Part shown: in pieces, positions 1-12,900 of the stretch
How the letters are laid out: each line of letters starts with the position of its first letter
How positions within the stretch are numbered: the first letter of the stretch is position 1
Assembly: GCA_947561585.1 (NCBI GenBank)
Contig: CANNZV010000337.1
Span: 1 to 64,000 of the forward strand
Direction: 5' to 3'
From: Caprella mutica
Taxonomy: Eukaryota; Arthropoda; Malacostraca; Amphipoda; Caprellidae
DNA: 64,000 bases
Position numbers and translations under genes: made by a program
Notes under the pieces: model-generated
What the model was told of the DNA's origin: nothing
The model's input: only the letters and a program-made list of their open reading frames with translations
Databases searched by the model: none

Positions 1-56
1 CATTAGCAACTCTCAGTTATTTCTATCTAAGTAGTTCTTCATTTGTTTAACTAGGT

Positions 57-175
57 AATGACCGGAGGGGGCTCATGACCGGAGGGGGCTCATGACCGGG
101 GGGGCTCTTGACCGGGGGGGCTCTTGACCGGGGGGGCTCTTGACCGGGGGGGCTCTTGACCGGGGGGGGCTTATG
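57..175. repeat. G-rich minisatellite, unit about 17 bp
   Basis: About seven copies of a unit of the form TGACCGGGGGGGCTCT/A. A shorter second array of the same unit lies at about 445-520. Read on the other strand, the unit is GGTCAAGAGCCCCCCC, which fits the GG-N-W-rich-CC layout of other 15-17-bp repeats in the window. The runs of 5-8 G could form G-quadruplexes on the plus strand. Confidence 0.75.
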
Positions 176-319
176 ACCTACACCCGGTCAAGAGCCCCCC
201 TGTTTTTAAATCCTTATTTAATCCTTATTGACACTTTTGAAGTTCATTACTGATTAGACATAAAATATATGTATATCGGGGGGCGTGCCTGCCGCCCCCC
301 GAATCCCCCTGCCAGGTCA

Positions 320-372
320 ATAAGCAATCATGATGTGTGCAGTACAACAAACTAGCGGATACAACAAACTAC
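320..372. repeat. Dispersed repeat containing CTAGTTTGTTGTACTGCA
   Basis: A block built around a TTGTTGTATCCRCTAG...GTACTGCA core occurs here (as reverse complement), at about 6910-6990, at 48205-48240 and at 57170-57250. In the 6910 and 57170 copies it is followed by a GGGGGTTTCGGGG stretch. It is a dispersed, probably mobile, element of unknown type. Confidence 0.55.
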
Positions 373-559
373 ATTAGCAACTCTCGGTTATTTCTATCTA
401 AGTAGTTCTTCATTTGTTTAATTAGGTAAATAAGGATTGAAAAAACAGGGAGGGGGGGGGGGGCTCGTGACCGGAGGGGCTCATGACCTAGGGGGGCTCG
501 TGACCGGGGGGGCTCTTGCCCGTACCCCGAAAATTCTGCAGCCTGTTTTGAAGTCCCAA

Positions 560-780
560 TGCAACTTTATTTCATATTTTATAACATTAACTAATAGGCA
601 TACATTATTGGGACACATTCTAGAAATTATGCATCTGAATATAATGAAACCGCGAAAGATTAAATGGATAAATAGTCAGTTGTACCGCTAGATGGCGTTG
701 GACCAGATTTGGTGAGGAATATTATGTGACGCAAACGGGTAACACGCACGCACCGACTTTGAAATATTCACCGTTATAAA
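560..780. repeat. Dispersed repeat carrying a CTCF-like motif, copy A
   Basis: This block is homologous, in inverted orientation, to 8430-8650. Shared landmarks are GGGACACATTCTAGAAATTA (TGTGACACATTTTAGAAATT in the other copy) and GTACCGCTAGATGGCGTTGG. The 13-mer CCGCTAGATGGCG at 685-697 fits the animal CTCF core CCRSYAGRKGGC. It lies just past the 3' end of the GPCR gene. Confidence 0.55.
567..572 (-). terminator. Possible polyadenylation signal of the GPCR gene
   Basis: AATAAA read on the minus strand, about 400 bases after the GPCR stop codon. It is the nearest canonical hexamer I found, but it lies inside a dispersed repeat, so the assignment is weak. Confidence 0.2.
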
Positions 781-970
781 TGGCGTAATTATATTTTAAT
801 ACGGCTTTCAGAGTGGCCCTTGAACTTATTAATGTTCATGAATAAACTTATTTCAGTTCAAAGTATAAAAAGTTGCCCTGGACTTTTAAAGACGAAAAAG
901 TTACCTTTCATTAAATAACAACTAAATCATTTCCAATCTCTACAAATTATCTACTTTTAGTGCTTCCACT

Positions 971-3900
971 TTACCTGTCTGAGCTTCTATGGTCGGAGTC
1001 ATAACTGTACTGCTTCTGAATGGTACCACTGCCATCACAGTCCGTATTTTGCAGTTTGCGAGACGCTTTACTTTGTTCAGAAGAGTTGCTGAATTTAGTC
1101 GTCACCACCATTCTCCCCGCGTTAAAAGCTGGGTTCATAATTATGCGCTCCTCGTGATCTTGAATTAGAACATTCGGGCAACAGATCTGAAAGTAGTCAG
1201 ATGATCAACCATTCGGAAATTTCTTTTATTTGTTCTGCTTGGTGTCAAAATATCTTAAGTATATGTTCATAGTTCAACTCTAATTGAAATAGATAGTAAT
1301 TGCTTATGATAAGTAATTTCATTAACAATGGGTAAAAGAATGACAGCTGAATTAAAGCTATTATTCTCTACTCATATAATATATAATATGACATGTACCA
1401 GTCGCAAGGTGATAGAAACTAGAACAGTGGTAACAAAGATATTATACTACAGTAAGATACAGTTTTTTTCTGTTTCAAAATTGCCTTGTGCTGCCATCTG
1501 GGTTTCCAAGTGGTAAATAGTATTGAAATATATAAGGACAATCGAGGTATCTTATGTACGTCACGTTATAACAACAACACTCTAAATTATATCTAAGGCA
1601 ATAGAAGAGACGGAAGAATAAAAACCGTTTATTTATTATAAAAAAAATTGTAATGGAGCCATTCAAGTTATTCACAATGCTTAATCTATAATTTTCCATT
1701 ACAGGTAAAGCTTTTAGAACGCCCATACATGTACAGGAAAAGCGTTCGTTGTAACGATACATTATTTAGTTTAGTTGGGGATTAAAACTTTGTAAGTTTT
1801 CTTTAACAGCATTTCAAAGAAACTTAATGAAGGTGAACAGTCTAAGATTATTATTAAAGGAAAATTTTAATGAAAATCTTATAATATTAATATCACTTAC
1901 TCATATAAATGTACGAAATAATAATAATGTACGAAATAACTGTCGCTGAAAGTACTGTAAAATATGATAAAAAGGTGTTATTTTTCAATTTCACTTACAT
2001 AGATATCTATGTACTTACATGCATAATTAATAATTGTTTATTAAACTGAACACAATATAAAAATAAATTATTTCATTTCTTGATTCGTAATTTTTTGTTT
2101 GGTAAGAATAAAGGAAGAATATATTAAATTAGAATATAGAATAGTCACACCTCTTTCAAATTTCTACTGAAATTTTCTAATCAAAGAAAATGTGGCGGAA
2201 AAGGGCAACAAAACCAAAGTAATGAAAAACTTAGAAAAAATATATTAAGTGTTGATTGTCAATTGTAGTACCTCTGATTATAATCAATGTTTGACTATAT
2301 ACTTGGTAGATGAATGAAATATTTGTTGAACCATATAATTTAAAGAGTTCGTTGTAATTGTCCTCAATTAAGAGCAGGCAATTTTTGTCCTTTGTTGGGG
2401 TGTCCGTTCAAAGATCGTCCACTGTAAGAGCTTTACCTGTATGTGTGTTGCCTTGATTACGTCACGGTCACAAATCACTCGATTGTCACTAGTATGAATA
2501 TTATATATGCTGCTCAATATTTTGTATTGTGACAGATTTGTGAGTTCTTGTCACAATTCTAGTGATTTTTGATAGTGATGTTATCGAGGATTTTTGGCAA
2601 CAAACTTAAATAGAAAACTGCCTGGAGTCAAGTACCTTTTTCTTACGCTCCGAGATTTTAGTGATAATAATAAATTAAACCTATTTGCTATTTCTAGTGT
2701 AGTGAACAGGGAAATTATTGCTTAATCACTTTTAGAATTCTCGTGTTATATCGCTGACCCAAATAGAATAGGTGTGGTATGTGGTATGGCCATGCAGGCT
2801 TTAACTAGAGAGTAATGGTAAAGAACTTAGAGTGCATATTATATAAAATCTGGAATATAAAGCTTGAAGTCAGTCATTAGCTTAGCACTAGTACAGTGAT
2901 AGTCTCAGTCTAGCCAGTCACCCCTTTCACCCGTGACCGGACAATTGCCACCCCCGGACAATTGCCACCCCCGGACAATTGCCACCCCCGGACAATTGCC
3001 ACCCCCGGACAATTGCCACCCCCGGACAATTGCCACCCCCGGACAATTGCCACCCCCGGACAATTGCCACCCCCGGACAATTGCCACCCCCGGACAATTG
3101 CCACCCCCGGACAATTGCCACCCCCGGACAATTGCCACCCAAATATTTATTATCAGGCCACTTAACTTTAAAAATGGAGATGAAATGTGTATATTTTTTT
3201 TGTACGATTAATTATTATTTGTATACATTATAAGATAAGAAAATTCATTACACATTTAATATTTTCCCTTTTAAGTGACTGCATTCACAGAGTAGCTTTT
3301 CTGCATCCATGAGCATTGTCACCCACGGTGGTAGATGACTTTGTTCATGGAGCCTCTTTCCTTTCTGACTGCTTCTTCAAGTCCCTTGTATTTAATTTAC
3401 TTTTGATGTCAGTGATATAGTCATTAGTAAACCAAATTTCTGGAACAGACGATATTCCAATAATAGAATTAAAATATTTAATTTAATCTCCCGGAATAGG
3501 TCTTTATTTATAATTATTTGCTAAAGGAAAAACAATAGGTATTTATATTACTACCCAGTAATATAATTTACAAGTTAAGAATCCTAAAAAAAAAATCCTA
3601 AAAAAAGAATCCTAAAAAAAAGTTTTGAATCGTTCTAAAGAAGTGGTATAAAGTATTCAATAACATAAGATTTAAAAAATATAAGATTTAAAAAGCACAT
3701 TCAGAAACCGAATAATATTTTTTTTAATCTTATATTGTATATATTTAATAATTAATCGTACAACAAAAATATACATATTTTATCACCATTTTTAAAGTTA
3801 AGTGGCCTGATATTCATTATTTGGGTGGCAAATATCCGCGGGTGGCAAATATCCGCGGGTGGCAAATATCCGCGGGTGGCAATTGTCCTAGCACCCCTTT

Positions 3901-6900
3901 CACCATCTGTAATTCTGTAAACTTTACTGGAACCATTTTCTAGACTCTATTAAACCATATTCAATGAGAAAAAAATACGAGCCCTAATGTCTCAAAATTT
4001 GAGTTTTCAGTTTGTCCCAAAACCGGCTCAAAAATTCGAGTCAATTTGACTCATATCAGTATTTTACTCTAAATCAAAAATCATATCGACTCTTAATTAA
4101 TAGTCAGATCGACTCAGGTAGAGTCAATCAAGAAAAAAGACTCCAATATTTGAGTTTTGCCATATGAATCAGTCTGACTAGCAATTTTTCCTCAGTGTTG
4201 TGATATATCATATATGTATGTGGTCTAGATATAGAACCTATCTAGTTGATCAACTTTTCATTCACCGCCATTGACATCCGGTTCAGCAGCACAAAGCACT
4301 TTTGAAACAGAAATTTGCGAGAGTACTGTATCTAATACTGTATAGCATAATATCTTTGATAATAATTTGCCTTATTCGTGAGAGGTTGATTGCTGAAGAC
4401 AAGACTAGTGGTCACAATTTAATGTCCTATTATTGGCCAGGAATTATTATGCGTTTTATTTTAAGTCCCTCCCGTGCAAAAACCCGACCTTAAAGTTATT
4501 TCTGATAAAATTTTACAACAATTAAATAGCGGAATTGCTTCTTATAGCCTGAAAATTCATACCTCCTCAATAATTAGAGAAAACAACAAAAAAATTTTCC
4601 GATTTTAAATCTGTAAAATTATTGCTTTAACAGCGCTCTATTTTGGCACTTGCGCTATTTTCAGCCTCTGTCATCGGATGTGTCTGTTTTTTTGCGCGGG
4701 ATGGTCTTAACATGTCCTGTTACTTCATTATTGGATGGAATAGAGCATTGACTTTAGGTTCTTACCTTGTTATACAGAGCTTCCCTTGTAGATATTCTTA
4801 GTACAGGAGACAGCAGCCAAAGTAAAGTAACTAGGAACACTCCAGTCAGCTCTCCAAGAATCCAAACAAGGAAATCTAAAGTCACTGGCACCTAAATATG
4901 AGTAAGTTCAGTTATCAGACGGTCCTACATTTATGATCATTATAGAATATATATTAATTATAATTTAACACATTAATTTCATTAGTATTCTACTATTCAT
5001 GGTAGCCATCATTGATAACGAGTTAAATAATAATTTTTTTCTTATAGTATTGAACATGTGGAACCGTTCGATAGCTCGGATCTAGCTTCAAATAGTGATG
5101 CATATTAGTCAGTAAAGTAGCATCACCTTTGTAGTTTTATTTGTGAATTTATATAAACTTACACTGTAATTAGTACAGCCTACAATAATTTGCCTCAACA
5201 TCCATGGGGTGATGAGGATGATGAAGAACATGGCCAACACAGCCAGCAATCTGCCACTTTTCAAAGTCTGCTGTCGCTCATTTGCTTCAGTCACCTAAAT
5301 TGTGTGGACACAGACTTAGCAGTAGCAAGGGTGAAGCAGGTAAATTGCGGCACCTTAACAAACTTTGGCCTTGAATCACAAAACACTAATAAAAATAGTA
5401 CACACTAATAAAATTAATAAATCATATCATGCCCTGCACTTCTCTTGATATGCAACATTTCTATTTAAATTGCATTCAGCCATGGACATTGGACAACTCT
5501 AAGTACCTAGAGTTATCCATTGTTCAGCTGGAGAGAAAAATTGCCTAACTCGTACATGGAGGGTGGCCTTATTTTGGGACAGAAATCTGTAGATGTGGCA
5601 CATCAGCAAAAGGTAAAGTTGAGCAACCGTATACGGATTAAAGTTAAAAGAGGAATTTACCAGTGTGACCCTAAATTTACAATATTTTTCTGTGACTATG
5701 TTATTTTCTTTTTAATAATTTAATTTCAAATTTCCCACCTGCTCTTTAGCAGCGACTCCAATGAGTTCAGGAGCAGAAATGGAGGAACATACGAGAGTGT
5801 GGAGGGAAGTTCTACCGAGGTGAAACACTGTGCCGTATGCGTACATGGTGATCTGAAGGGTAGAAACAGGGTCACTAAAGTATCTCATCGCACAAATACT
5901 TCTCTTAAATTTAATAATGTCTTTTTTTTACATAATAAACGAATAACACCATATGAGGCAGATGTTCACAAACGGGATACACTAAAAGAGTGAACTAAAG
6001 TTAGAGGTTTGTGTCTTATATGCTTCTGAATTTTTCTCTCCCTTTCTTGGAGTCATTTCAATGAGTGTGGCGATTCTAAACAGCACCTAATGGACTTGAT
6101 TATACTTATTTGCTAAAATGTCATCGCCAGAGATACTCTGCAATACAGATTTTAAAAAGGCAAACGTCAAAAATAGTATTAGCTGCATGATATTTTAAGT
6201 TCATTCACCTGTGACAATACATCGTATCGAAACAATATAGTATTTGTGCAAAATTAAACCTCTAATTATAAACAGAGAAATCTAATCTCTAATCGTACTA
6301 AGTACATTTCTACTACCTTATAAGGCCTATTTCTAAACTAGTGAATACAACTCCGCGTTTTCACTGCCCTGTACAGACTGACTGCAAAGCATTTCTACCG
6401 CGTTTAAAACTTCGCATTTTCACCGCCTAGTATAGATTGAATTTTAAGGGGCGTAATCTGGACTGTGTAAACGTGGTATTTCAATCGCTAGTATTGAATG
6501 GACCTAAGCCTATCACTACTAGATGCAGAGCATTATTCTTACCATGGTAGTGGGGAAGTACACGGCACAGGCAGCTATTATCATCTGGGGATGTTCGGTG
6601 TGGTATGGTTCACAAGAATAGCTGCCCAGGTTGTCGAAGACGAAAATGGCAACATGAAGGTGGTACAGAATGATGTAAAACAAGAAACTGAGGGACCAAG
6701 AGCCGAGGATGATGAAGAAACTACTCTGCAAGAAGAATTAAAACATTCAATTCATTCTATTTATTTCATAAATTAACTAATTGATTAATTTAAATTTAAT
6801 GAACGTAGGAATACTCGTGTACTCATAGTAATCGGAGTGGCCGGAAAATTCGGTCTCGGAACTTTCAGTCTCTAGATGAATAAATATTATTTCTAAACTC

Positions 6901-9900
6901 TCCATATAAATGGCCGGTATATACTTTGTTGTATCCACTAGTTTGTTGTACTGCACTCTTCATGATTGTTTAATGATGTGACGGGGGGTTTCGGGGAGCA
7001 AATAACTGATAAATTTATATTCATATCTCAAACTAAAAGTTCTGAAACCGAATTTTCTGCTCAACCTTCATGTTAAATTAATGTCATAACATGTCAAAAT
7101 TACTAATGTTACATATTATTTTACAACGGTTAATCGTGTAATCTGCTTTTAATAAATACACTACGCATCTTAGACTTCATAATTCCAACGTTTTCTATTA
7201 TTGTTCTTTAATAATATAATTATAAAATGAGACCGACAGTTCTAAGACCAAATTTTCATAGAACCAGTAATCGGACAAAGCTGTTCTTTTGAAATTTCCG
7301 ATAAATATAAGTATATTTCTTTCCGAGTACTAAAAGCGTAAACAAATACCGAGAACTGCAACGTACCCCTAAATATTTCAAATTAAAAATAGGTAACATT
7401 TATTCATTTTGGTGATGTATGAAGATGGTGAAGGCACTACTTACCGTTTTGGTGACGTATCTGCCGTAGCGCAGAGGATGAAGGATGAAGCAGTACTGAT
7501 CAATGGCGAGTAGCGACAGAGTTACGGCAGATTGCTGGTGTAGTAGCGGCAGTGCTAGTGCTTGTGTCATACACATAGAGGGAGGATAGGGCCAGCAGTG
7601 GTACAGTGAAGGATAAAGGGATAGTGGCGCCACGAATGCCCCTTAGGAGAAGAAAAAAAAAACTTCACTTTATTTGGTAGTAGAGATAAGAGTAGAAGAT
7701 TTACCAACAAACTTTATTTGTAAGCAGGATTGAAACTTACTTGAAGGTGTTTGAACGTACTTGAAAACGTTGAAACATGTTGGAATGAATAAAATCTTAT
7801 TTTGGCAAATCAATGAATGAATGATTTGTAAATACAACAATGTAAGTAAATATAACTTTCCAGAATGAAACAATAAAATTGTAACAAAATTGAAAATAAT
7901 TTTGTAAATTGAGTCGTGTAACGTGATACAGAATTGGGAAATAACGCAAGACTCTTCAAACTATTAATGTTGAAAATGTAATGGTATCTTTTGAAGCAAG
8001 TTAGTTTCACCGTTTTGAAAATAAACAATTTTATCTTTTACATAAGTCCCTGCAATAATCTTTTTATGGCTTTATGCACAATTTTTGCTGTGAATCCAAA
8101 AATTAAAGTACTTTTGAAAATATCGATCTGAAGAATATCCTATGCGACCTTAAAATAAATGATATTGCAAAATAAATATTTGTAAAATATTATAGTATTT
8201 TTTATGAATTGTAACTGCAAATATAAATTATTTAAATAAACTAAAGATAAAGTATAAATAAATAGAGGAAAATTGGAGTTTACATCCTTATTACATAATA
8301 AAAATAAATCATATTTTTATTTTCTTTCCACTAATAAATTTTAAGACAATAGTTGTCAGGTATAGTTTTATTGCTTTAAAATAATAAAATAAGCATACAC
8401 TTTAACTTCCCTATTAAGTTTTAGTGAAATTTTAGCCTTACGTGCGTTTGTCACGTTTCCATTCATAATCTGTTCCAACGCCATCTAGCGGTACCAGGAT
8501 ACAGTAACATGTTTATGTTCCTATTTATTCATTTAACCCTAATTTCTAAGCTGTTTCTTAATATTAATATGCTTAATTTCTAAAATGTGTCACAATAAAG
8601 TGAGTCTATTTAATGTTATACAATAAAATAGGAAAAAGGTTTCAGGGGCCTTTAACGCCGGGACTTAAGTCCCTCTCACTAATTAAGGCACAGTAGCTCT
8701 TCAGCGCACTACCCCTACACTTTAATTACGCCATTACCCTAACTCTCGGAGAAAATGCTTGCCTGCTTATTCGAAATCTTTTTTTGCTTTTAGGTCTCGT
8801 GTGAAGGTTTTTATTTTCCTCTGACAATACTTTGAGTTGATTGAATGAACAGAGAAAGTTGTTTGGAATTACATACATCGCTTGTTTGCAGGAATAACTT
8901 CATAAACATGTATTTTAGAGTTATCCATATAGACATATAAATAAAAGTTTCATAATCATAGCTCGAAAATATACCGCTAGAGAGGCTAATTGTTCTAAGA
9001 TATACCATTAGAAAATGATAGGAGAATCTATACTATCATAAAAGATGCTGTAACAGTCGGTCTGTCTGTCACAAAGTAAATGAATATAATAGTGAAAATT
9101 AATTCAATGTGTTCATCATAAAACATCGCAGCAATGTTCATTTTACAGCATAATTCAATAAAAATTACATTGTAATTAGGGATTTTTAACTATAATCTTA
9201 ACGATGGAAAACATAGACAATGAAGTTGCACTATAGTATGAATAACACACGGAATAGAGATGAATATTTTAAAATGTAAACTCCGTAACTTGTATTCAGT
9301 ATAGAGAAATAAATAAGATTGTAATATTTGGTACATGCACATCTCTTCAATATCTGGTCTGAAAATTGAACATTTAAAATATCTTTTAATTATAAAATCA
9401 TGATCAGATATATATTTTCTCTGTTTTTTTTTTAGCGTTAATTTACTATACTATATGTACAATATGACTATTTACTGTTAATGTATCCATAACTATTATT
9501 TTTCTAATATATTTTTATATACGGTTCATATTATTTTGACAATAATTAGCCATCATATAATAATCCTCCAGATTTAGATTTTTTAATCGTAACGTTATTT
9601 TAAGGTTCTTTTAAAATTACAAAATATTTATCGAGGTCATATCATATAGTACCGGAAAGTGTATAGATAGAGTTTTTCATATAGTTATTAATAAGCATTT
9701 ATACAATGAAACGTGTTCATCAATTTGAAGAAACATCTACCTAAACTTTCGCTATGAATAATACAAATAAGCCATTTCTTTTATTCAGCAAATAAGACCG
9801 AAGGAAATTTTTTTTCTCCGTACAGAATTGCAAGGAACTTACGGTATTTGCATATTAAATAAATGAAATATTACTATTCTAAACGTAAGTCCAATATAAA

Positions 9901-12900
9901 AACATGCAGGAACAATCAAGGAAAGCTAAATTCAATATTATATGCAATAAAAATATTATGAATAACATTTGAAGTTGAAATAATAAATTATTCTTCTAAA
10001 TGATATATAAAAATGAGTAACAGAAAATAAAATCACAGAAAAACAGTTTAAGCATCAAATAAATCAGATAAAATTAAAAAAAAACGAGTGACATGTTTCT
10101 TAGAGTGGCTGTGATTGGCTGTCTTAAACGTGCTTCTTAGAGTGGTTGTGATTGGCTGACTTAAACGTGTTACTTAGAGTGGCTGTGATTGGCTGAATTA
10201 AACGTGTTTCTTAGAGTGGTTGTGATTGGCTGACTTAAACGTGTTTCTTAGAGTGGCTGTGATTGGCTGACTGAGACGTGTTTCTAGACTGGCTGTGATT
10301 GGCTGACTTTAACGTGTTTTTAGAGTAGCTGTGATTGGCTGACTCATACGTGTTTTTAGAGTGGCTGTGATTGGCTGACTAAGACGTGTTTCTAGAGTGG
10401 CTGTGATTGGCTGGCTCAGACGTGTTTTTAGAGTGGCTGTGATTGGTTGACTCAGACGTGTTTTTAGAGTGGCTGTGATTGGTTGACTCAGACGTGTTTC
10501 TAGAGTGGCTGTGATTGGCTGGCTCAGACGTGTTTCTAGAGTGGCTGTGATTGGCTGGCTCAGACGTGTTTCTAGACTGACTGTGATTGGCTGACTCAGA
10601 CGTGTTTCTAGACTGACTGTGATTGGCTGACTCAGACGTGTTTCTAGACTGACTGTGATTGGCTGACTCAGACGTGTTTCAAGAGTGGCTGTGATTGGCT
10701 GACTCAGACGTGTTTCAAGAGTGGCTGTGATTGGCTGGCTCAGACGTGTTTTTAGAGTGGCTGTGATTGGTTGACTCAGACGTGTTTTTAGAGTGGCTGT
10801 GATTGGTTGACTCAGACGTGTTTTTAGAGTGGCTGTGATTGGTTGACTCAGACGTGTTTCTAGAGTGGCTGTGATTGGCTGGCTCAGACGTGTTTCTAGA
10901 GTGGCTGTGATTGGCTGACTCAGACGTGTTTCTAGACTGACTGTGATTGGCTGACTCAGACGTGTTTCAAGAGTGGCTGTGATTGGCTGACTCAGACGTG
11001 TTTCAAGAGTGGCTGTGATTGGCTGACTCAGACGTGTTTCAAGAGTGGCTGTGATTGGCTGACTCTTCGTGTTTCAAGAGTGGCTGTGATTGGCTGACTG
11101 AGACGTGTTTCTAGACTGGCTGTGATTGGCTGACTCAGACGTGTTTCTAGAGTGGCTGTGATTGGCTGACTGAGACGTGTTTCTAGACTGGCTGTGATTG
11201 GCTGACTGAGACGTGTTTTATAGAGTGGTTGTGATTGGTTGACTCAGACGTGTTTCTAGAGTGGCTGTGATTGGCTGACTGAGACGTGTTTCTAGACTGG
11301 CTGTGATTGGCTGACTGAGACGTGTTTCTAGACTGGCTGTGATTGGCTGACTCAGACGTGTTTCTAGAGTGGCTGTGATTGACTGACTGAGACGTGTTTT
11401 ATAGAGTGGTTGTGATTGGTTGACTCAGACGTGTTTCTAGACTGGCTGTGATTGGCTGTCTGAGACGTGTTTCTAGAGTGGCTGTGATTGGCTGACTGAG
11501 ACGTGTTTCAAGAGTGGCTGTGATTGGCTGACTCTTCGTGTTTCAAGAGTGGCTGTGATTGGCTGGCTCAAACGTGTTTCTAGACTGACTGTGATTGGCT
11601 GACTGAGACGTGTTTCAAGAGTGGCTGTGATTGGCTGACTGAGACGTGTTTCTAGACTGGCTGTGATTGGCTGACTTACCTTTCACAAGTTCTCCAAGGG
11701 AGAGAGACATCAGGAGGTAACGGGGCTGGAAAAAGAAAAGTAATGAGAATAATTTCAAATAAAGAAGAAGAGGTAAAAAAAGTCAATAGAACTAAAGTAG
11801 AATTCCGCTATAGTGAATGTATAGTGTCTTGAGTAAGAGATTACTCCGTGTAGTGAACAAATTTTCTTTAGTCTTTTCCCTCACTATACATATTAATTCT
11901 CTTACTCTGGACAGTACATTCACTATAGAGGAGTTCCACTTTATCACATATTGAACTGACAGTTAATTTATATTGCTGATAACTACAATAATAGTAATAA
12001 GTGCAAGATTATCTAGTTTATTTATTGAAAATATTACCCCATATGTAATACTGGGTAGCAATTAAATACGGTAGAAAAATAGACCTCAGTAACTTGAACA
12101 ATTTTATTGTCACAATAAAAACATATATATCATTATATAGCTGAGAAGTGGAAGTTTTATAGGTGTCTTTCATTTATAGAAATAGAGATCTTAAGATGGG
12201 CTCCCTATGCCTTCAAAGATTCTTGCATTTCCTTAAACTCTGCGCTGTCTCTGCATTACATTGCGGAGAGTGGCCACATTATTCATTTGAATTTTTACCG
12301 TTATTTTGTTCTTCATATTTTGCAGTGAAGTAAAACAGTTGCGGTATACTCTGTTCTTTAAATAACCACAGAGGAAAACGTTTAGAGGTTTAAAATCTGG
12401 AGAACGTGCAGGCCAGTCTACGTCGCCAATTCTTGAAATCAATCGTATAGGAAACTCCCGCATAAGAACAGCCATCGATTGCCTTACAGTGATTCTGATA
12501 ACTATTTTTCCTAATATTGGAGAAGAAATTTTTTCTAACATTTTGCTGTAGCACTCCGAATTGATTGTCACTGCATTGCCTACATCGTCTTCTTCTGTTC
12601 TTAGGCGGGAATTTCCTTACCGATTGATTTCAAGAATTGGCGATGTAGAGTGGCCCGCACGTTCTCCAGACCTTACACCTCCATTTTTTTCTGGAGGAAT
12701 TATCACAACTATCCCACTTCACTGCAAAATCTGAAGAACAAAATTTAGGTAGAAATTCAAGAAATTACACTGCAAAAAATTAAAAACTCCAACTGATGCA
12801 TCCAGGTGTTTCGGGTGCATCAATTCGATGCATTTAGTGTCTTAGCTAAAATTTTGTTAAATTGATGACGAAATTATTTTCATCATTTTGGCAAAGTAAA

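Larger units (their letters stand above)
1..428. repeat. Direct duplication of about 57 bp flanking a G-rich element
   Basis: The first 57 bases (beginning CATTAGCAACTCTC) recur almost exactly at 372-428. Each copy is followed by a G-rich array, at 57-175 and about 445-520. The 315 bases between hold AT-rich sequence, a GC-rich stretch at 280-315, and a copy of a dispersed repeat (320-372). The layout suggests a tandemly duplicated mobile element. No coding potential is seen. Confidence 0.6.
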
